Made by a program: the position numbers and the translations under genes
Origin: Pseudomonadota bacterium
Lineage (GTDB): Bacteria > Pseudomonadota > Alphaproteobacteria > Reyranellales > Reyranellaceae
Reading direction: 5' to 3'
DNA length: 64,000 nt
Assembly (NCBI GenBank): GCA_018240685.1
Contig: JAFEFG010000002.1
Span: 20,075-84,074, forward strand
The notes under the pieces: model-generated
Database searches by the model: none
The model's input: the letters and a program-made list of their open reading frames with translations, nothing else
Told to the model about the DNA's origin: nothing
In this document: piece after piece, positions 1 through 7,982 of the stretch
How the letters are laid out: the number at the start of each line of letters is the position of its first letter
Position numbering within the stretch: position 1 is the first letter of the stretch

Positions 1-347
1 TGCTTCAGCATGAGCGAGGCGATCTGCTCCACCGGCGTGTCCTCGGTGCAGGTAAGCACGTCCCTGGTCATCACGTCGGTCACGCGGCGCGAATGGGTCT
101 TCACGTAGGCTGCCGCCACCGCCGCGTCGTCGGCGATCTCGCGCAGCAGGTCCGTCTCGTCCGAGGTATCGGCCTCGAGATGGCCGATCAGGTCGCCCTC
201 GCTCACGATGCCGACCATCTTGCCGTCGCCGTCGACGACCGGCAGGCCGCTGACGCGGGTATTCACGAGCAGTTCGGCCGCTTCGTAGATCGTGGCCGTA
301 TCGGCGACGGACACCGCACCCTTCGTCATCACGTCGCTTGCGCGCAT
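1..347 (-). CDS. CBS-domain pair protein, C-terminal part missing (window edge)
   Basis: The reading frame begins with ATG at 347 and runs off the left edge, so only the first 115 codons are visible. The N-terminus (MRASDVMTKGAVSV) is the classic opening of a CBS module, followed by a SGLPVVDGDGKMVGIVSEGDL block at about residues 33-53 and a second module starting at about residue 89 (VTDVMTRDVLTC). CBS pairs bind adenine nucleotides and usually regulate a partner enzyme or act as free-standing energy sensors. Whether a further domain (BON or a transporter) follows cannot be seen. No neighbour indicates the partner. Confidence 0.88.
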   Translation of the reverse strand, partial: MRASDVMTKGAVSVADTATIYEAAELLVNTRVSGLPVVDGDGKMVGIVSEGDLIGHLEADTSDETDLLREIADDAAVAAAYVKTHSRRVTDVMTRDVLTCTEDTPVEQIASLMLK

Positions 348-426
348 ACCCAGCGTCCCTTCGTTCGGGGGCGACCCTAGAGCGTCTTTCCCGCCGAGTC
401 CTGCGCCAAATCGGCTCTGCGATATC

Positions 427-1104
427 TCAGCGGAATGCCGCCCTGATGCCGGCCAGGCGCCGACGCATGCGCTGCATGGGATGGTGGTGGACCTTCATCT
501 CCGCCACCTGGAGATCGAGCACGATCGGCTTGTGGTCCGAGGGGCCGAAGTCGAGCGTGCCGGCGAAGGTGCAGGCGACGCCATGCGCCAGGCAGCGATC
601 GAGACGAAAGGGCAGGACGTCGCCGCCGAAGTGCGTCGGCTCGCGCGGGCCGACATCGGCGAAGCCGGGGATCAGGCTCGGCCCCACGGCGTTGTAGTCG
701 CCGATGATGGCGGAGGGCTTGCCGCGCAGGGCGGCGGCGATGCGCAGCAACTGGCGGCGGTTGAGCAGCTGGCCGTGGGAGAGGTGGACGTTGGCCACGG
801 TGATCTCTCCCAACTGCACGATCTGGGCGCGCCGCCGCGGCAGCCGGCCGGGCAGGGGCGACGCGGGCAGCGGCAGCACCTGCGGCGCGGCGAGATGATG
901 GCGGCTCCAGACGGCGAGGCCGTGGATGCGGCCGGGCCAGGGCAGGCGATGATAGTGGCCCGGCACCAGCGTCGTCAGCCTGTCCATGTGCTGCGTCACT
1001 TCCTGCATCAGGAGCATGTCGGGCCGCTGGCGTTCGAGGAGGGCCGCCACATCCTGCATTGCCGCCCCCTCCAGACGCAGCAGGTTCCAGCTGATGATCC
1101 GCAT
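427..1104 (-). CDS. Endonuclease/exonuclease/phosphatase (EEP) family protein
   Basis: This 225-residue protein has the EEP signature set in order: SWN with Asn7, the metal-binding Glu35 in LMQEV, His107 in NVHLSH, Asp136/Asn138 in IGDYNAVG and the terminal SDH at 189-191. The family hydrolyses phosphodiesters or phosphomonoesters with Mg2+ (nucleases, sphingomyelinases, inositol phosphatases); the substrate here cannot be told. The frame is open further upstream to 1170, but ATG at 1104 starts directly at the first beta strand and is preferred. It is transcribed divergently from the epimerase-type gene at 1185. No signal peptide is visible, so it is probably cytoplasmic. Confidence 0.85.
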   Translation of the reverse strand: MRIISWNLLRLEGAAMQDVAALLERQRPDMLLMQEVTQHMDRLTTLVPGHYHRLPWPGRIHGLAVWSRHHLAAPQVLPLPASPLPGRLPRRRAQIVQLGEITVANVHLSHGQLLNRRQLLRIAAALRGKPSAIIGDYNAVGPSLIPGFADVGPREPTHFGGDVLPFRLDRCLAHGVACTFAGTLDFGPSDHKPIVLDLQVAEMKVHHHPMQRMRRRLAGIRAAFR

Positions 1105-1184
1105 GGCGCCAACATAGACGGCCGCGGGCGTTCTGTGCACACTCCGCCCGGAAAATTCGCGGAAATTCACGGGGTGGAAACGAC

Positions 1185-2183
1185 ATGAAGGTGGTCATCA
1201 CCGGCGGGGCGGGCTTCCTGGGCAAGAAGCTGGCGAGGCGTATTCTACAGCAGGGCACGCTGATCAACGCCGAGGGCCAGCCGCAGGCGGTGAACGAGCT
1301 GCTGCTGTTCGATGTTGGCCGTGCGAGCGGTCCCGGGCTGGACGATCCGCGCGTCAAGACGATCGCGGGCGACATCGCCAATTCGGCCACCGTGCAGTCG
1401 ATCGTGCAGGGCGCCTCGACGGTGTTCCATTTCGCCGCGGTGGTGAGCGCGGGCGCGGAGGCCGATTTCGACCTCGGCTACCGCGTCAATCTCGACGGCA
1501 CGCGCAACGTGCTTGAAGCCTGCCGCGCGCTGGGCACCGGTCCGCGCGTGGTCTTCACCAGCTCGCTCGCGGCCTATGGCGGCGACCTGCCGCCGGCCGT
1601 CACCGACGACACGCCGCTCACGCCGCAGACCTCCTACGGGGCGCAGAAGTCGATCGGCGAGTTCCTGGTGCGCGACTACACGCGCAAGGGCTTCCTGCGC
1701 GGCACCGCGGTGCGCCTGCCGACCATCTGCGTGCGCACGGGCCTGCCCAACAAGGCCGCCTCGACCTGGGCGAGTTCGGTGGTGCGCGAGCCGCTGACCG
1801 GCCTCGACGTCGTCTGTCCGGTGTCGCCGGAAACGGTGATGGTGGTGCTGAGCCCGCGCAAGACCGTGGAGGCCTTCCTGCGCGTGCACGATCTTGCCCC
1901 CGACGCCTTCGGTCCCGGCCGTACGCTGCTGCTGAACGGCATCAAGGTGACGGCGAGGGAACTCGAACAGGCGGTCGCCAAGCACGCCGGCAACCGCAAG
2001 GTGGGCCGGATCGCGTGGGAGCACGATCCGGCGATCCAGAAGATCTGCGACGGCTGGCCCCAGGGTCTCGACTCGGTGCGCGCCCGCCGGCTCGGCTTCG
2101 AGGTCGACCGCGATCTCGACGAGATCGTGCGCAACTTCATTGCCGACGATCTCGACGAGCAGATGAGGCTCGTGAAGCCGTAG
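1185..2183 (+). CDS. denD: D-erythronate dehydrogenase (NAD-dependent epimerase/dehydratase family)
   Basis: This is an extended SDR of 332 residues. The NAD-binding glycine motif GGAGFLG sits at residues 7-13, the catalytic Ser in TSS at 126-127 and the Tyr151-x3-Lys155 pair in SYGAQK. The overall pattern (VNELLLFDV, VVFTSSLAAYG, RLPTICVRTGLPNKAAS) matches my memory of DenD, which oxidises D-erythronate at C2 to 2-oxo-tetronate in four-carbon acid sugar catabolism. The kinase, isomerase and decarboxylase (OtnK, OtnI, OtnC) that usually accompany it are absent here, so the pathway must be completed elsewhere or the substrate may differ. Confidence 0.8.
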   Translation: MKVVITGGAGFLGKKLARRILQQGTLINAEGQPQAVNELLLFDVGRASGPGLDDPRVKTIAGDIANSATVQSIVQGASTVFHFAAVVSAGAEADFDLGYRVNLDGTRNVLEACRALGTGPRVVFTSSLAAYGGDLPPAVTDDTPLTPQTSYGAQKSIGEFLVRDYTRKGFLRGTAVRLPTICVRTGLPNKAASTWASSVVREPLTGLDVVCPVSPETVMVVLSPRKTVEAFLRVHDLAPDAFGPGRTLLLNGIKVTARELEQAVAKHAGNRKVGRIAWEHDPAIQKICDGWPQGLDSVRARRLGFEVDRDLDEIVRNFIADDLDEQMRLVKP

Positions 2184-2239
2184 CGGGCAAGCGGGCGGCG
2201 CGCCGCCCGGAGGGGCCGGAAAGTCCGCGCCCCGGAGGA

Positions 2240-3049
2240 TCAGCGGCCGACGGCCCGCCTCAGGAACTCCTGCACGTGGCGCCAGGGCCCCCAGACATGG
2301 CGGGTCTCGATCATGTGCCAGTGGTGCGGGTCGTCGTCGGGGCCGACGGTGATGCCCGCGGCGTCGACGAACTCGCCCATGCCGACGGCATCCATGTCCC
2401 AGGGGCCGGTGGTCTTGTAGATCGTGGCCTTCCAGCCGTACTTGCGCATCGAGCGCGGCATGCCGGAGGCCATGAATTCCATGTAGCGCGGCAGGCTCTC
2501 GGGCCGGCAGAGATAGGCCTTGTTGAAGCCGACGGCGAGCAGGCGGAAATGGAACGGGTTCTTTTCCAGGTACCGCACCACTTCCGTCGTGTTGGCCGGA
2601 TAACGCGGCGAGAAGAAGTCGTCGATCACGACGATGCCGTGGGGATTGACGATCTGGTTGGCCAGCTCGAGCTCGCGATAGACGGCGGTGCCGGTGTGCT
2701 CGCCGTCGATGTGGCACCAGCGTACCGTGTGGTGCATCGCCTTGAGGTCGAGCTTCGCCGGCAGGTCGATCGAGAAGGCCTCGACCAGCTGCAGGTTGGC
2801 CGGTTCGATGCCGGTGGAGCGGATCGAGGCCTTTATCTCCGCCTCATCGAGCCTGCGGTCGCACAGGATGAGCTTTTCGTCGCCCTTGCGGTAATTGGCC
2901 AGCATGGAGGCCGACCGCCCCTTCCAGACGCCGATTTCGAACAGATCTCCCTTCGTCTCGGCCTGCTCGTCCAGCAGCCCGCGCCAGACGCAGAACGACT
3001 GGAACGAGAACCAGCCCGGAATAGCGTCGATTTTCTCCCAACTGAGCAT
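2240..3049 (-). CDS. TylF/macrocin-type O-methyltransferase-like protein
   Basis: This is a 269-residue class I SAM-dependent methyltransferase of the TylF type. The SAM loop is LFEIGVWKGRSA at about 36-47 with Glu38, Gly40 and Gly44. The metal-binding acidic positions expected for TylF are Asp115 (HIDGEH) and Asp143-Asp144 (VIDDFFSPRYP). TylF enzymes methylate sugar hydroxyls on macrolides and related glycans with Mg2+. ATG at 3049 has AGAGGAAG upstream; the frame is open for 48 more codons but those read as low-quality sequence. It is divergent from two polytopic membrane proteins, so a role in a surface-glycan pathway is conceivable but unproven. Confidence 0.75.
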   Translation of the reverse strand: MLSWEKIDAIPGWFSFQSFCVWRGLLDEQAETKGDLFEIGVWKGRSASMLANYRKGDEKLILCDRRLDEAEIKASIRSTGIEPANLQLVEAFSIDLPAKLDLKAMHHTVRWCHIDGEHTGTAVYRELELANQIVNPHGIVVIDDFFSPRYPANTTEVVRYLEKNPFHFRLLAVGFNKAYLCRPESLPRYMEFMASGMPRSMRKYGWKATIYKTTGPWDMDAVGMGEFVDAAGITVGPDDDPHHWHMIETRHVWGPWRHVQEFLRRAVGR

Positions 3050-3159
3050 CCATCTTCCTCTTCGCGCGGCTCTTGCTAACAGCGCCCTATCGACGCTGCA
3101 AGCCATCCTGTCTTGCGCGTCCCGCGGCCCTCGGGTAGAGCCCGGAAAACCGCTGCTCG

Positions 3160-4509
3160 ATGCCCTCCACGACTCTCGCATACCGCGCCGCAATCGGCCT
3201 GATCTGGGTGCTCGCTCTCTGGCATAGCTGGCTGTGCCGCGGCCTTTTCGTCGACGGCTCGGCCTTCCTGCTCAATATCGTGCGGCTGGAGTGGTTCTTC
3301 GATTTCTACCCGCCGCGGCTCTATGCCATGATCGCGGCCCAGGTGCCGATCATGACGGCGATCACGCTTGGCGTGACCGACCTGCACCAGCTGGGCCGGC
3401 TCCTGTCGCTCGGCCTGTTCGCCCTGCCGACCTTTTTCTATACGCTGGCGCTGGTCCGGGCCCGCAACGAGCCAGTGCTGCTGGCCCTGGTGATCACGGC
3501 CATCGGCCTCGTCTTCATGACGACCTCGTTCTTCATCGTCGGCGAATACAACACGGCATATGCGCTTACGATCGCGGTCGCAGTCTGGTACGCGACGGCC
3601 CGGCGGCTGACGCTGCAGGACGGCCTGTTCGTCGCCTTCGCGGGCATCCTGGCCATCCGCACCTACGAGGTCTTCATCTATCTCGGGCCGCTGCTCGCCG
3701 CGATGACGCTGTGGCAGGTGTGGCGCCTGCGGCCGCGGCCCGTGCTGGCGGTCCTGCTGCATCTGGTCGCGGCGGCGGGCTTCCTGGCCGGGATGGCGGT
3801 CGCGGCCAATTCGGTGATCCATCCCTATTCGGAGGAGCACCTCGCGGAAACCTACTTCACGGCGCTGAACTTCTGGCAGGACCTGCAGTTCGACCTCGCA
3901 TTCATCCCGGTGGCGACGGTCGCGATCTGGGCGCTGGTGCGGCCGCAGGACCTGGCCACGATCAGGCCCTACCGGTGGGCGCTCGGCTGCCTGGCGCTGC
4001 TGGCGCTGTCGCCGCTGCTCGTCGTCGCGGACACGCTGGTCCGGCCGTTCGCCAAGTCCCAGTACGTCGCCCGCACGGTGTCGGGCGTGATCATCGCCAC
4101 CATGGTGGTCTTCGTCTGGTGCTACACCGCCGAGCGCCTGCGCGGCTGGCGGCTGCGGATCGTGCTGCAGGGAGAGGCCGCACGGCGGCGGCTGCTGGGT
4201 TTCGCCTGCATCGTCTTCCTGGCGGCGCTGCCGGCCGACATTTTCCTGTCGCTGAGCTGGGATTCGTTCCTGAAGTCGTTCCGCCACGTCGTGTCCAGCC
4301 ACAGCGGCATCGTGGCGTTCGAGGACACGCCGCTGTCGCGGCCGCCCGACCTGTACATGATCGAGAACTGGACGATCTCGACCCAGAGCCTGATCCTGCG
4401 CTCGAAGCCCGGCGACGGCATCGTCGTGCCGCCGCGCGGCTTCTCCGACTGGGTGCCGTTTCCGCCGGACGAGCCGCCCAATCTGGGCCGTTTCGTCTGG
4501 CGCGACTGA
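3160..4509 (+). CDS. Polytopic membrane protein, first of a tandem paralogous pair
   Basis: This 449-residue protein has about 9-11 hydrophobic segments. I do not recognise a named family; the layout (long first periplasmic loop after TM1 with GLFVDGSAFLLNIV, large C-terminal soluble tail) recalls multi-spanning glycan-handling or mannosyltransferase-like proteins. It shares with its downstream neighbour the blocks TSFFIVGEYNTAYA, YLGPLLAA, FWQDLQFDLAFIP and ARTVSGVIIA, so the two are paralogues. The C-terminal tail ends GRFVWRD. Only 11 bases separate it from the next gene, implying one transcript. Confidence 0.85.
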   Translation: MPSTTLAYRAAIGLIWVLALWHSWLCRGLFVDGSAFLLNIVRLEWFFDFYPPRLYAMIAAQVPIMTAITLGVTDLHQLGRLLSLGLFALPTFFYTLALVRARNEPVLLALVITAIGLVFMTTSFFIVGEYNTAYALTIAVAVWYATARRLTLQDGLFVAFAGILAIRTYEVFIYLGPLLAAMTLWQVWRLRPRPVLAVLLHLVAAAGFLAGMAVAANSVIHPYSEEHLAETYFTALNFWQDLQFDLAFIPVATVAIWALVRPQDLATIRPYRWALGCLALLALSPLLVVADTLVRPFAKSQYVARTVSGVIIATMVVFVWCYTAERLRGWRLRIVLQGEAARRRLLGFACIVFLAALPADIFLSLSWDSFLKSFRHVVSSHSGIVAFEDTPLSRPPDLYMIENWTISTQSLILRSKPGDGIVVPPRGFSDWVPFPPDEPPNLGRFVWRD

Positions 4510-4520
4510 GGAGCGTTCCC

Positions 4521-5894
4521 TTGCCGCCGGCCGTCGCCTACCGCGTCATCATTCTGCTGCTGTGGGCGCTGGTGGTGCTGGATGCGGCCGTCGCGCGCGG
4601 CCTGTTCTGGGACGGTGCGTCGTTCCTGGCGAACATGCTCGAGTTCGGGACCTTCCACGATTTCTACCCCGAGCGTTCGCACGTCGACTGGGTGACGCAG
4701 GCGCCGACGCTGCTGCTGGCCGAGGCAGGCGTGCGCAACACCCGGCTGCTCGCGATCGTCTATTCGGCGTCCCTGTATGCCTGGCCGGCGGCGCTCTATC
4801 ACGTCGCTCTGGCGCGCGTGCGCCGTGACGCCACGCTGATGGCGGCAGTGGCGGTGGCGCTCGCGGCGGTCTATCTGCCGACGAGCTTCTTCATCGTCGG
4901 CGAGTACAACGTCGCCTATGCCGCGGTGATGGCCGCGATGGCGGTCGTCGTCACGGGCGGCGCGGGCCGGCGCCGCGACGGCGTGATCCTCTGCGCGTTC
5001 GGGGCGCTCTGCCAGGCCTCCTACGAGGCCATGCTCTATCTCGGCCCGCTGGTGGCGGCCGCGATCCTGTGGGGGCTGCGCCGCGCCCGCCGCGCCGGCG
5101 CCACCGACGATATCGGAAGCCTGCTGGCGCTGCTGGCCGCCTTGACGTTCCTGTCGTCGGCGCTGGTGTCGCTGCAGGCCGTGGTCGAATACTGGAACCT
5201 CGACTACTTCGTGCGCGTGCGCGCCGCGACCTTCGACTTCTGGCAGAACCTGCAATTCGTCATCCCGTTCGTCGGCCTTGCAATCCTGGTCGTGGTGTCG
5301 ATCGTCCTTCCGCGCTGGCTGGAGCGGCGGGGGCCGGCGCTGCTGCTCGGGCTGGTGGCGCTGCTGCTGGCGGCCACGCCGTGGCTGCGCCGGCTCGATC
5401 CGGAGGCGATGCTGTTCCCGCCGGCGCACCACATTGCCCGCACCGCCGCCGGTGGGCTGGTGGTCGCGATCGCGATCGCGATGTGGCTCCACGTCGGCTG
5501 GCGCCACGCCGGTCGATGGGGAGGGCCGCCCCGCGTGCTGGTGGAACTGCGCCGGCCCGAGGTGGGGCGGCGCCTGCTTTCGGCCGCGTCGGCCCTGCTG
5601 CTGGCGGCCGCCGTCCCCGACGTCGCGCTGAGCCGCCTGTGGGTGGGCTATCTCGATTATTTCCGCGGGCTCGTCACCGGCCACACGGGGCTGGTGCGCG
5701 CCAACGACCTGCCGATGCGGCAATGGCCGCAGCGGCTGTTCAGCCAGGACTGGACCTATCCCGCGCTCAGCGCGCTGGTGCGCAGCGCGCCGGGACAGGG
5801 GATCGTGGTGATGGACAAGGACTACCGCAGCAACCCGCCCTTCGAGCCCTCCTGCGGGACGGTGCCGCGGCTGGAGGGCTACGCCTGGCGGTGA
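4521..5894 (+). CDS. Polytopic membrane protein, second of a tandem paralogous pair (TTG start)
   Basis: This 457-residue protein is a paralogue of the gene before it: shared blocks are RGLFWDGASFLANML, TSFFIVGEYNVAYA, YLGPLVAA, FWQNLQFVIPF and ARTAAGGLVVAI, and the tails end similarly (LEGYAWR). Translation must begin at TTG 4521, because the hydrophobic first helix starts a few codons later and GAGGAG lies 7 to 12 bases upstream, overlapping the previous stop region. The pair probably forms by tandem duplication and may work as a heteromer. Function is unknown; the conserved GEYN motif could be a catalytic or substrate-binding site in a polyprenyl-sugar-type enzyme, but this is inference. 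Confidence 0.85.
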   Translation: MPPAVAYRVIILLLWALVVLDAAVARGLFWDGASFLANMLEFGTFHDFYPERSHVDWVTQAPTLLLAEAGVRNTRLLAIVYSASLYAWPAALYHVALARVRRDATLMAAVAVALAAVYLPTSFFIVGEYNVAYAAVMAAMAVVVTGGAGRRRDGVILCAFGALCQASYEAMLYLGPLVAAAILWGLRRARRAGATDDIGSLLALLAALTFLSSALVSLQAVVEYWNLDYFVRVRAATFDFWQNLQFVIPFVGLAILVVVSIVLPRWLERRGPALLLGLVALLLAATPWLRRLDPEAMLFPPAHHIARTAAGGLVVAIAIAMWLHVGWRHAGRWGGPPRVLVELRRPEVGRRLLSAASALLLAAAVPDVALSRLWVGYLDYFRGLVTGHTGLVRANDLPMRQWPQRLFSQDWTYPALSALVRSAPGQGIVVMDKDYRSNPPFEPSCGTVPRLEGYAWR

Positions 5895-5912
5895 CGGCGC
5901 GCGGGAAGGCGG

Positions 5913-7463
5913 TTACGGCCGCATCCCGTGGCTGCTGGCCCCCGGCGTGCGCAGCGGCGCGGCGAGTTCGACGAACTCGCACAGGATCTGGCGCGTGTCG
6001 CGGGGATCGATGATCTCCTCGATCCAGAACGTCTCGGCGCTGCGGAAGGGCGAGCGCAGCTTGTTCAGCCGCTCCTCGATCTCCTCCATCTTGGCCTTGC
6101 GGTCGGTCGCGGCGTCGAGATCGGCGCGGTAGGCCGCCTCGATGCCGCCCTCCAGCGGCAGCGAGCCCCAGCGGCCCGACGGCCAGGCATAGCGCCAGTT
6201 CAGGCGCGAGCCGTTCTGGTGCGCGGCGCCGGCCACGCCGAAGGCGTTGCGGATGATGAAGGTGCACCACGGCACCGTGGTCTGGAACATCGCCGACATG
6301 GCGCGCACGCCCTGGCGGATGACGCCGGTCTTCTCGGCTTCGAGGCCGATCAGGAAGCCGGGGCAGTCGCAGAAATAGACGACCGGCAGATGGAAGGTCT
6401 CCGCCATGTCGAGGAAGCGGATCACCTTCTGGCAGGTGTCGGACGTCCAGCCGCCGCCATAGAACATCGGATCGCTCGCCATCACCGCCACCGGCCAGCC
6501 GTCGATGCGGGCGAAGGCCGTCATCACCGACCGGCCATAGAGCTTGCCCATCTCGAACAGCGAGCCCTGGTCGACGATCTTCTCGACGATCGGGCGGATA
6601 CGATAGACCTTGCGGGTGTCGCGCGGGATGGCCTGGAACAGCGACTCCTCGCGCCGCGCCGGATCGTCGGTCTGCGGTCCGCGCGCCGGCAGGTCGTAGA
6701 CCGAGGAGGGCAGGTACGAGAGGAAGCGGCGGGCGAGCGCAAACGCCTCGTCCTCGCTCTCGGCCGCCTCGTCGATGGCGCCGGCGCGGAGCTGGATCTC
6801 CCAGCCGCCGAGGTCCTGCTTGTCGAACTGGCGCGGCCCGAGGCGGTTCACGACCGGCGGGCCGGCCACGAACATCGCCGAGATCTCCTTCACCATCACC
6901 GAGTAGTGGGTGGCGGCGAGCCGCGCCGCGCCCAGCCCGGCGACCGAGCCGAGGCCGAGCCCGACCGTCGGCACCACACCCATGTTGCGCACGACCCATT
7001 CCCAGCCGCTGACGCCCGGCACGTTGGCGCGGCCGGTGGTCTCGATCGTCTTCACCGAGCCGCCGCCGCCCGAGCCCTCGATCATGCGGATCAGCGGCAC
7101 GCGATACTGGTTGGCGTAGCGCTCGATGTAGATCGCCTTTTCCTTGATGGTGGCGTCGGCCGAGCCGCCGCGCACGGTGAAGTCGTCGCCGGTCACCGCC
7201 ACCGGACGGCCGTCGATCTTCGCCCGACCCATCACGCTGTTGGCCGGCATGAGATCGACGAGGTCGTTGCGGCCGTCATACTCGGCTTTGCCGGCGACGC
7301 TGCCGATCTCGCGGAAGGAACCGTGGTCGACCAAGCGGTCGATGCGCTCGCGCACCGTCAGCCGGCCGGCATCGTGCTGGCGCTTCACCTTGTCCGCGCC
7401 GCCCATCCGCTTCGTCATCTCCTGACGGCGGCGCAGTTCATCCATCTCCGGTTGCCAGCTCAT
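5913..7463 (-). CDS. Acyl-CoA carboxylase carboxyltransferase (beta) subunit
   Basis: This 516-residue crotonase-fold carboxyltransferase has both halves: the N-terminal CoA-binding half (GRLTVRERIDRLVD near residue 35, EGSGGGGSVKTIE near 130, HYSVMVKEISAMFVAGPPVV) and the C-terminal biotin-binding half (FCDCPGFLIGLEAEKTGVIRQG, ending DPRDTRQIL). It matches propionyl-/methylcrotonyl-/geranyl-CoA carboxylase beta chains, which transfer CO2 from carboxybiotin to an acyl-CoA. The biotin-carboxylase alpha chain is not in the window, so substrate cannot be inferred from context. GTG at 7469 and ATG at 7463 are both possible; ATG has GAGGA at better spacing. It is divergent from the DoxX gene. Confidence 0.88.
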   Translation of the reverse strand: MSWQPEMDELRRRQEMTKRMGGADKVKRQHDAGRLTVRERIDRLVDHGSFREIGSVAGKAEYDGRNDLVDLMPANSVMGRAKIDGRPVAVTGDDFTVRGGSADATIKEKAIYIERYANQYRVPLIRMIEGSGGGGSVKTIETTGRANVPGVSGWEWVVRNMGVVPTVGLGLGSVAGLGAARLAATHYSVMVKEISAMFVAGPPVVNRLGPRQFDKQDLGGWEIQLRAGAIDEAAESEDEAFALARRFLSYLPSSVYDLPARGPQTDDPARREESLFQAIPRDTRKVYRIRPIVEKIVDQGSLFEMGKLYGRSVMTAFARIDGWPVAVMASDPMFYGGGWTSDTCQKVIRFLDMAETFHLPVVYFCDCPGFLIGLEAEKTGVIRQGVRAMSAMFQTTVPWCTFIIRNAFGVAGAAHQNGSRLNWRYAWPSGRWGSLPLEGGIEAAYRADLDAATDRKAKMEEIEERLNKLRSPFRSAETFWIEEIIDPRDTRQILCEFVELAAPLRTPGASSHGMRP

Positions 7464-7493
7464 GTCCACGTTCCTCGCCTACTTGGTATCAAA

Positions 7494-7524
7494 TGTTGGT
7501 TCGGCCTCTCGTGTCGTACCAACA
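7494..7524. promoter_or_regulatory. Inverted repeat in a divergent promoter region, possible operator
   Basis: The arms TGTTGGT (7494-7500) and ACCAACA (7518-7524) are exact reverse complements separated by 17 bases. A further TTGGTAT just upstream at 7483 pairs with the same right arm. The site lies between the carboxyltransferase gene (minus) and the DoxX gene (plus), where a regulator for either could bind. The role is inferred from position only. Confidence 0.3.
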
Positions 7525-7573
7525 CCGGCGCGAACGAGCTACACTGATATGCACGGCGACGGGGGCTTGGCCG

Positions 7574-7966
7574 ATGGACGAAACAGGAGACAGCAGCGTG
7601 CTGCTTGTGGCGCGTTGCCTGATCGCGGGCTTGTTCCTGTGGTCGGGCATCGGCCACGCGACGGGCTACGAGCAGACCGCCATCGTCCTCTCGCAGAGCG
7701 GGTGGACGTCCTATCTCGTGCCGCTCGCTGTCGCAGTCGAGGTGGGCGGTGCGCTGCTGCTGATCGTGGGCTTCAAGGCGCGTCTCATCTGCCTCGCCCT
7801 TGCGGGCTTCTGCGTCGGCACCGCGCTGCTCTTCCACGCCAACTTCGGCGACAAGACGCAGATGTTCCATTTCCTGAAGAACGCCGCCATCGCCGGCGGC
7901 CTGCTCGCGCTCTACGTCGCCGGCCCCGGCCGCCTGTCCTTCGACGGCATCGACGAGCCGGGCTGA
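7574..7966 (+). CDS. DoxX family membrane protein
   Basis: This 130-residue protein has four predicted membrane segments in the DoxX arrangement: ARCLIAGLFLWSGIGH (TM1), a short loop, YLVPLAVAVEVGGALLLIVGF (TM2 region), LICLALAGFCVGTALLFH (TM3) and NAAIAGGLLALYVAG (TM4). DoxX proteins are small quinone- or redox-associated inner membrane proteins of mostly unknown role. ATG at 7574 is preferred over upstream in-frame starts because it directly precedes the hydrophilic leader of TM1. It stands alone on the plus strand, 16 bases before the convergent pxpC. Confidence 0.82.
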   Translation: MDETGDSSVLLVARCLIAGLFLWSGIGHATGYEQTAIVLSQSGWTSYLVPLAVAVEVGGALLLIVGFKARLICLALAGFCVGTALLFHANFGDKTQMFHFLKNAAIAGGLLALYVAGPGRLSFDGIDEPG

Positions 7967-7982
7967 AAGGCTACAGCGCGCT

